A stretch of 11,168 nucleotides of DNA from CAZCBD01 sp964496755 (lineage in GTDB: Bacteria > Bacteroidota > Ignavibacteria > Ignavibacteriales > Melioribacteraceae): NCBI GenBank assembly GCA_964496755.1, contig CAZCBD010000083.1, positions 1-11,168 on the forward strand. The letters run 5' to 3'. Below the pieces are notes generated by a model that made no database searches, was not told the origin of the DNA, and saw only the letters and a list, made by a program, of their open reading frames with translations. The position numbers were made by a program, and so were the translations under genes. This document shows, in pieces, positions 6,320-11,168 of this stretch (its first letter is position 1; the number at the start of each line of letters is the position of its first letter).

Positions 6320-7506
6320 TGATATCTCGCTTTCAAAATTGTGTGAAGATCTTTATCGCCACGTCCACTCAGATTAACAATAACCGACTCATTTTTAGTG
6401 GTAGATGGCATAAGTATATCTAAATAAGCTAATGCATGAGAGGATTCTAAAGCCGGTAAAATTCCCTCCAGTTTGGTTAGTCTTTCTAAAGCATCTAAAG
6501 CTTGATCATCAGTAACGGAATAATATTCGGCTCTTTTTAACTGGTTTAAAAAGCTATGTTCGGGGCCAACCCCCGGATAATCCAAACCGGCCGAGATTGA
6601 ATAAACTTCGTTTATTTGTCCAAATTCATTTTGAAGCAGCAAAGCTTTCATTCCTTGAAATATGCCTTCAGTGCCCAAAGTAATTGAGGCACAATGTTCA
6701 CTTGTGTTTATTCCTTTGCCGGCTGCTTCAACACCAATTAATTTGGTTTTTAAATCATTAATAAAGGGATAAAAAATTCCCATTGCATTTGAGCCACCAC
6801 CAACACAAGCCACAATGTAATCGGGTAATTCTTGTTCGATGTTTATTATTTGCTTTTTAACTTCCTTTCCGATAATAGATTGAAAATCTCTCACAATAAC
6901 AGGGTATGGATGGGGGCCGACAACGGAACCAATTATATAAAATGTGTTGTCAACGTTTGAAACCCAATCTCTAATTGCTTCGTTGGTTGCATCTTTTAGG
7001 GTTTTATTTCCGGATATAACCGGAATAACTTTGGCACCAAGCATTTCCATTCTGTTTACATTTAAACTTTGTCGTTGAACGTCTTCTTCGCCCATATAAA
7101 TTGTACACTCAAATCCGAACTTGGCGCAAACCGTAGCAGTTGCAACTCCATGTTGGCCGGCTCCGGTTTCTGCAATTATTCTTTTTTTACCAAGTCTTTT
7201 TGCTAATAATATTTGTCCTAAGCAATTATTGATTTTATGTGCACCGGTATGATTCAGATCTTCTCTTTTTAAATATATTTTAGCCTTTCCGTAAAATTTT
7301 GTTAACCTTTCGGCAAAAGTTAACGGGGTTGGCCGTCCGCTATATTCAGTTAAATAGTTAATAAATTCGTTTTGAAAATGCTTGTCGTTTTTAATTTCAT
7401 TATATGTTTTTTCAAGATTATGTAAAGCGGGAATTAAAGTTTCGGGAACATATTTCCCGCCGTATTTACCAAACTTTCCATTTAAGTCAGGGTAATTATA
7501 ATTCAT
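6316..7506 (-). CDS. trpB: Tryptophan synthase beta chain
   Basis: PLP enzyme that condenses indole with serine to give tryptophan. The 396 residues match TrpB1, the form that pairs with TrpA, and not the longer TrpB2. Features in order are: [13 protein letters not shown] at the N-terminus (10-22); the PLP lysine Lys91 in [10 protein letters not shown] (85-94); Glu113 in AETGAGQHG (112-120), the catalytic acid; the PLP-phosphate loop VGGGSNAMG (235-243); EHSFL (316-320); and LSGRGDKD (379-386). Everything needed for activity is visible. The ATG forms an ATGA overlap with the stop of the DAHP synthase gene (7503-7506), and its own stop overlaps trpA in the same way. These couplings fit a stoichiometric TrpA/TrpB complex. 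Confidence 0.98.
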   Translation of the reverse strand: MNYNYPDLNGKFGKYGGKYVPETLIPALHNLEKTYNEIKNDKHFQNEFINYLTEYSGRPTPLTFAERLTKFYGKAKIYLKREDLNHTGAHKINNCLGQILLAKRLGKKRIIAETGAGQHGVATATVCAKFGFECTIYMGEEDVQRQSLNVNRMEMLGAKVIPVISGNKTLKDATNEAIRDWVSNVDNTFYIIGSVVGPHPYPVIVRDFQSIIGKEVKKQIINIEQELPDYIVACVGGGSNAMGIFYPFINDLKTKLIGVEAAGKGINTSEHCASITLGTEGIFQGMKALLLQNEFGQINEVYSISAGLDYPGVGPEHSFLNQLKRAEYYSVTDDQALDALERLTKLEGILPALESSHALAYLDILMPSTTKNESVIVNLSGRGDKDLHTILKARYQ

Positions 7507-8525
7507 TTCAAGCTCAAAGTTTTGTTTACAATTGGTGACATTAATTTGATTTTGTCAATTAAGATTGATAATTCTGTAAAATCGAGAGTTTGGAAACCGT
7601 CTGAAGAGGCGGTGGCAGGATTAGTGTGCACTTCAATAATAATTCCGTCGGCTCCGGCGGCAATACCGGCAAGAGCCATAGATGATACATGTTTTCTAAT
7701 TCCAATTCCATGTGAAGGATCGATAAAAATCGGTAGATGCGATTTGTTTTTTAAAACAGGAATTGCATTTAGGTCCAAGGTGTTTCTTGTTGCATTTTCA
7801 AAAGTTCTAATGCCGCGTTCGCAAAGGATAACATTAAAGTTTTGTTTAGATAGAATATATTCTGCGCTCAATAAAAAATCTTGTAGTGTGGCCGAAAGAC
7901 CTCGTTTTAATAAGATCGGTTTACCCGATTCTCCGACACGTTCTAACAGAGTAAAGTTTTGCATATTACGAGCACCTATTTGAATAATATCTGCAACTTC
8001 AAGTACGGCTTCTATTGTTGTTGGATCCAGTAACTCGGTAACAATTTTCAAGTTGTATTCTTTTTTAACTTCACTTAGTATTTGCAAACCTTTTTCCTTT
8101 AATCCTTGGAAAGAATAGGGGCTGGAGCGGGGTTTATAAGCTCCTCCTCTTAGAAAACTTAAACCGAGATTTTTAAGATTTTCTGCAATTTCAAACATTA
8201 TATCTTTTTGTTCAACTGCACAAGGGCCGGCAATAATTGTTAATTCATTGCCTCCTATTTTTTTATTTCCAAGCGAGATGATTGTATCTTCTTTTTTCAT
8301 CTGTCTGCCCACAAGTTTATAATTTTCCGTAACCCGCACAACTTCTCTTACCGATGGAAGAGTTTTAAATTCTTCTTCTTTAAGTAAATTAGTAGGGCCT
8401 GTAATTCCAATTGCTAATTTTCTTTCACCGGGAATTTCATGAGGAATACAGCCGTCAAGTTTTATTTTATCTTTTATTAATTCTATGTCTTTTCTTGGGG
8501 CATCTAGTTCAAGTAGTATTAACAT
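7503..8525 (-). CDS. aroF: 3-deoxy-7-phosphoheptulonate (DAHP) synthase, type I-beta with N-terminal ferredoxin-like regulatory domain
   Basis: Joins phosphoenolpyruvate and erythrose 4-phosphate to form DAHP, the first step of the shikimate pathway. The 340 residues align closely with the Thermotoga maritima type. An ACT-like ferredoxin-like domain (about 1-66) is followed by a TIM barrel. Metal ligands Cys102 (IIAGPCAVE), His272 (IDPSHGIG), Glu298 (IIEVH) and Asp309 (ASSDG) fall at the T. maritima numbers. [17 protein letters not shown] (125-141), [10 protein letters not shown] (182-191), LLKRG (205-209) and ERGIRTFE (236-243) are substrate-site signatures. The extra domain in this subfamily is known to mediate feedback inhibition by Tyr or Phe; its effectors here are unknown. 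No chorismate mutase domain is attached. The gene sits between trpF (7-bp overlap) and trpB (ATGA overlap). AAGG at 8531-8534 precedes its ATG. A gene of this type can also be annotated aroG or aroA. Confidence 0.96.
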   Translation of the reverse strand: MLILLELDAPRKDIELIKDKIKLDGCIPHEIPGERKLAIGITGPTNLLKEEEFKTLPSVREVVRVTENYKLVGRQMKKEDTIISLGNKKIGGNELTIIAGPCAVEQKDIMFEIAENLKNLGLSFLRGGAYKPRSSPYSFQGLKEKGLQILSEVKKEYNLKIVTELLDPTTIEAVLEVADIIQIGARNMQNFTLLERVGESGKPILLKRGLSATLQDFLLSAEYILSKQNFNVILCERGIRTFENATRNTLDLNAIPVLKNKSHLPIFIDPSHGIGIRKHVSSMALAGIAAGADGIIIEVHTNPATASSDGFQTLDFTELSILIDKIKLMSPIVNKTLSLK

Positions 8526-9139
8526 TTTGACCTTAAATAATTTAATTTTGAAAAAAACATTGTCATTTTTTGTAAGTCTTTTTTCCCTTCGCTTTTTTCA
8601 ATGGAGGAAGAAAGATCAATTGCCATTGGTAGATTTGGTAATTCAAATAATTTTTCAATATTATCTATTGAAATACCACCGGCTAAAATAATTTTAGGAA
8701 ATAATTTCGGCGGTATTAATTCCCAATTAAATGTTTTTCCGGTACCCCCTCTATTTTGTTTTGACCCTGAATCGAGAAGGAAAATAGAATTGTGAAAATC
8801 ATTTAAAACATTATAATCGAAATTCGAACTTATATTAAAGGTTTTAATAACCGGACAGTTGATTTCGTTAATTATATCAGGGGTTTCATCACCATGCAAT
8901 TGAACAATATTTATTTTGGTTTTGTTTATTATTGTATTTATTTCTTCGGGTTCTTTGTTAACAAAGACACCTACTTTAAAAGTAAATAGCGGTAATTGTG
9001 ATATAATTTTTTCTGCCTTTGCAGGTTCAATATATCTTTTACTTTTGGGATAAAAAACAAATCCCAAGGCATCTGCTTGGCAAGCAATTGCATTTTTAGC
9101 ATCATCTAAATTAGTAATTCCGCAAATCTTAACTTTCAT
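8519..9139 (-). CDS. trpF: Phosphoribosylanthranilate isomerase
   Basis: Catalyses the Amadori rearrangement of phosphoribosyl anthranilate to CdRP. The 206-residue TIM barrel matches the usual length. The catalytic Cys6 is in KVKICGITN (2-10), and the general acid Asp123 is in FLLDSGSKQNRGGTGKTFNW (120-139). Other family signatures are ALGFVFYPKSKRYI (24-37), VGVFVN (56-61), VQLHGDE (79-85), ILAGGIS (150-156) and the phosphate-site segment AIDLSSSIEKSEGKKD (173-188), where SSSIE stands for the commoner SSGVE. The start overlaps the 3' end of trpC by 11 bp with only a weak upstream GGTG, so translation probably depends on coupling to trpC. It is a stand-alone gene, not fused to trpC as in enterobacteria. 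Confidence 0.96.
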   Translation of the reverse strand: MKVKICGITNLDDAKNAIACQADALGFVFYPKSKRYIEPAKAEKIISQLPLFTFKVGVFVNKEPEEINTIINKTKINIVQLHGDETPDIINEINCPVIKTFNISSNFDYNVLNDFHNSIFLLDSGSKQNRGGTGKTFNWELIPPKLFPKIILAGGISIDNIEKLFELPNLPMAIDLSSSIEKSEGKKDLQKMTMFFSKLNYLRSKC

Positions 9140-9923
9140 CTAAACACCAAGATTTAAATTCATTTATGGAATCATCTATGTTTTCGGCTCGCATAAAATG
9201 CTCGCCAACCAATACGGCATTTACGTTTCTTGTTTTAATTTTAGTAATTTTTTCTTTTTTTGATAAACCACTTTCGGAAACAATTAAAATATCGGAAGGC
9301 ATTAAATTTTTTAAGTTTAAAGTAAAATTAATGTCAACTTCAAAGGTATTTAAATTTCTGTTGTTAATCCCAATAATATTATTTCTGGTAAAATCTATTT
9401 TATTGATTTGGTCTGATGAGTGAAGTTCAAGTAAAACACTTAAACCGAGTTCGGTTGCCGCATGTGTTAGTTCGGTAGTTTGATTTTTGGATAAAGCTTC
9501 GGAAATAAGTAAAATTGTATCGGCTCCGAAAGCTTTTGCTTCGAAAATTTGGTGTGTATCAATTAAAAAATCTTTTCGCAAAAGGGGAACCGTTTTAATT
9601 TTAGCAATATCGTGCAAGTAATCAATGTTGCCGTGAAAGAATTTTTCATCAGTTAGAACCGATATTGCTGCTACGTTATTTTTCATATATATTTTCGCAA
9701 TTTTCAGATGATCAAAGTGCGAGTTTATAATTCCTTTTGAAGGACTGGCCTTTTTTATTTCTGCAATAAGTGCAATTTGATTTTCAAGGTTTATTTTGTT
9801 AGCAAAATCCAAAGAAGGTGAAGTAAAAAACTCAAAATCAGAAAAATCGGATAAATTGAATTTTTGTTTCAGTTTTTTTACTTCGTGTGATTTAACTTCC
9901 AATATTTTTTCAAGAAACGACAA
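9129..9923 (-). CDS. trpC: Indole-3-glycerol-phosphate synthase
   Basis: Ring-closes and decarboxylates CdRP to indole-3-glycerol phosphate, the substrate of TrpA. The 264 residues match the family. It has the N-terminal helical extension typical of IGPS (SFLEKILEVKSHEVKKLK), then AEIKKASPSKG (54-64, Glu55 and Lys57), LLRKDF (114-119, catalytic Lys117), LLELH (164-168, Glu166), GINNRNL (185-191) and VSESGL (215-220). The start codon is TTG (9923-9921). There is no ATG nearby, an in-frame stop lies seven codons upstream, and GGAG (9933-9930) is 6 nt before the TTG. The start lies 14 bp inside trpD, and the stop lies 11 bp inside trpF. Confidence 0.96.
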   Translation of the reverse strand: MSFLEKILEVKSHEVKKLKQKFNLSDFSDFEFFTSPSLDFANKINLENQIALIAEIKKASPSKGIINSHFDHLKIAKIYMKNNVAAISVLTDEKFFHGNIDYLHDIAKIKTVPLLRKDFLIDTHQIFEAKAFGADTILLISEALSKNQTTELTHAATELGLSVLLELHSSDQINKIDFTRNNIIGINNRNLNTFEVDINFTLNLKNLMPSDILIVSESGLSKKEKITKIKTRNVNAVLVGEHFMRAENIDDSINEFKSWCLDES

Positions 9924-10935
9924 TATTTTCTCCGAATATTTTTAATTGATTAATTTTTGTTAATGCTTCACCCGAAAGCATTAAGTCTTCGGCAAGAGTT
10001 TTTGCTTCAAGTAAAGTATTTTTAATACCTAAAGTATAAAAGACAATTGCCGCATTTGCTGCAATTGTGTAGAATTGAGCGGTTTTCTTTTTGTTTGAAA
10101 ATGTTTCAATAATAATTCGAGCATTTTCCTTTGCAGTACTTCCCTGAATTTGTTGTAGTCCGATTTCCGGGTAATCGAAATCATTGTGGGAAATTATTTT
10201 TTTGCTTAAAGATTTATTTTTTTGAAATTCATATAAAATTGTTTTGCCTGTTAATAGAACTTCATCATATTTATTGTCGGTACAAACAAAGATTGTTTTT
10301 TCCTGATTAAGAAAGCCGGAAGCTTTGGCCATAATTTCAGCGGTTGAATTATTAAAAGTACCTATTAATTGTTTTTTTACTAAAGCCGGATTTGTAAGTG
10401 GACCTAAAATATTAAATATTGTTTTAGTTTTAAGTTCATTACGTACGGGCATTACATATTTCATTGAGGGGTGATGGTTTGGAGCGAATAAAAAAGTTAT
10501 GCCGATTTCAGATAAAGCTTGTTCGGATTGAGCAGGAGAGAGATTGATATTTATACCTAATTCAGTTAAAACATCCGCACTACCGGATTTACTGGAGATT
10601 GATCGATTTCCGTGTTTAGCTACTTTAATTCCGGCAGCTGCAACAATAAAGGACGTGGCGGTAGAAATATTAAAAGTTCCTGATTTGTCGCCACCTGTTC
10701 CGCACAAATCAATTGCGTCGGTATGATTGTTAATTCTAATGCAATTATCTTGCATTGATTTTGCAAATCCTGCTACTTCTTCAGGGGTTTCGCCTTTTGT
10801 TTTTAATGCAATTAATAATGCGGTAATCTGAGTTTGATTAACTTCACCCTTCATAATTTTATTTAATGTATCATAAGCTTCGTTGAAACTTAAATTATTT
10901 AAACTTGAAATTTTCTCGATTTGCTTGCTAATCAT
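9910..10935 (-). CDS. trpD: Anthranilate phosphoribosyltransferase
   Basis: Transfers phosphoribose from PRPP to anthranilate. The 341 residues match the class IV phosphoribosyltransferase family: a helical N-terminal domain (about 1-70) then the alpha/beta PRPP-binding domain. The signatures are DLCGTGGDKSGTFNIST (76-92, PRPP diphosphate loop), VAKHGNRSISSKSGSADVLTELG (105-127), Arg165 in PVRNEL (anthranilate contact), FNILGPLTNP (174-183) and the metal-binding DE pair Asp224-Glu225 in NKYDEV. It is a separate protein and not fused to TrpG as in E. coli. The ATG overlaps the 3' end of trpG by 8 bp with only a weak upstream GG, so coupling to trpG is likely. The 3' end overlaps trpC by 14 bp. 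Confidence 0.97.
   Translation of the reverse strand: MISKQIEKISSLNNLSFNEAYDTLNKIMKGEVNQTQITALLIALKTKGETPEEVAGFAKSMQDNCIRINNHTDAIDLCGTGGDKSGTFNISTATSFIVAAAGIKVAKHGNRSISSKSGSADVLTELGININLSPAQSEQALSEIGITFLFAPNHHPSMKYVMPVRNELKTKTIFNILGPLTNPALVKKQLIGTFNNSTAEIMAKASGFLNQEKTIFVCTDNKYDEVLLTGKTILYEFQKNKSLSKKIISHNDFDYPEIGLQQIQGSTAKENARIIIETFSNKKKTAQFYTIAANAAIVFYTLGIKNTLLEAKTLAEDLMLSGEALTKINQLKIFGENIVVS
9930..9933 (-). promoter_or_regulatory. Ribosome binding site for trpC (decides a TTG start)
   Basis: Read on the - strand, CGGAGAAAATATTG places GGAG 6 nt before the TTG, within the last codons of trpD. It supports the non-ATG start of trpC. Confidence 0.7.
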
Positions 10936-11168
10936 AGTTTAACCAGTTTTCAATTAATTTGTAACCTAAGTTTGTTAATATCGATTCGGGATGAAATTGT
11001 ATTCCTTCAATAGGGTAATCTTTATGTCTAATGCCCATTAAAACACCATCATCGGAGTGTGATGTTATTTCAAGTTCATTCGGAATTGAAGATTCATCAA
11101 GAATTAATGAATGGTATCTCATAGCGTCAAAGTTTTGCGGAAGATTTTTATAAATGCCTTTACCGTCA
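10928..11168 (-). CDS. trpG: Anthranilate synthase glutamine amidotransferase component, 5'-truncated by the window edge
   Basis: Supplies ammonia from glutamine to TrpE for anthranilate synthesis. Only the last 79 or so codons are visible, and the frame is open to the window edge: residues DGKGIYKNLPQNFDA precede the internal Met at 11122, so that Met is not the start. The class I amidotransferase C-terminus is clear: MRYHSLI, then GVLMGIRHKDYPIEGIQFHPES with the catalytic His and Glu in FHPES. The nucleophilic Cys would lie outside the window. RYHSL and MGIRH followed by YPIEG are typical of TrpG/PabA and exclude HisH or CarA. PabA cannot be excluded on sequence alone, but the position directly ahead of trpD argues for trpG, possibly serving both roles. 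TrpE is expected further upstream on the - strand. Confidence 0.94.
   Translation of the reverse strand, partial: DGKGIYKNLPQNFDAMRYHSLILDESSIPNELEITSHSDDGVLMGIRHKDYPIEGIQFHPESILTNLGYKLIENWLNYD

Noticed and set aside
7522..7983. 153-codon open frame on the + strand
   Set aside because: It is fully inside and antisense to the DAHP synthase gene, whose frame has all active-site residues. It has no ribosome binding site or recognisable protein features.

Overview
The window is two amino-acid biosynthesis operons facing each other, on AT-rich DNA. On the + strand (positions 2-4222) is the distal part of a histidine operon: hisC (5' end cut off by the window), hisB, hisH, hisA, hisF, hisIE. On the - strand (11168 down to 5528) is a tryptophan operon read trpG (5' end cut off), trpD, trpC, trpF, a type I-beta DAHP synthase (aroF), trpB, trpA. 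Between them, on the + strand after a 59-bp gap, lie two genes I do not recognise (4282-4836 and 4839-5531). The second encodes a protein with a clear signal peptide. Its stop codon overlaps the stop codon of trpA in a shared TTAA.

The organism is a low-GC bacterium, probably of the Bacteroidetes/Chlorobi/Ignavibacteria assemblage. HisB looks like the two-domain HisB seen in Bacteroidetes and enterobacteria, and the signal peptide ends in Phe-Ala-Gln. Shine-Dalgarno sequences are readily visible, which is less typical of classical Bacteroidetes and leans the guess toward Ignavibacteria or Chlorobi relatives. This placement is inference only.

The gene order makes biochemical sense. HisIE, HisA, HisF and HisH carry PR-ATP (from HisG, not in the window) to imidazole glycerol phosphate (IGP) and AICAR. 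HisB dehydrates IGP, and HisC transaminates the product to histidinol phosphate. In the trp operon, aroF feeds the shikimate pathway. TrpG (with TrpE, presumably upstream) makes anthranilate, and TrpD, TrpC, TrpF, TrpA and TrpB turn it into tryptophan. Almost every neighbouring pair within an operon overlaps or is 2 bp apart (ATGA overlaps at hisC/hisB, hisB/hisH, hisF/hisIE, aroF/trpB and trpB/trpA), so translational coupling is likely.

The window is mostly ordinary, and I see no wholly new system. The most interesting point is hisB. Its C-terminal dehydratase domain looks intact. The roughly 100 N-terminal residues look like a shrunken, catalytically dead version of the HAD-type histidinol-phosphatase domain of bifunctional HisB. 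Other points worth attention are the DAHP synthase inserted between trpF and trpB, the two uncharacterised genes between the operons, the terminator-free convergent junction, and TTG starts with good ribosome binding sites at hisF and trpC. No RNA genes, mobile elements, CRISPR arrays or long repeats were seen.
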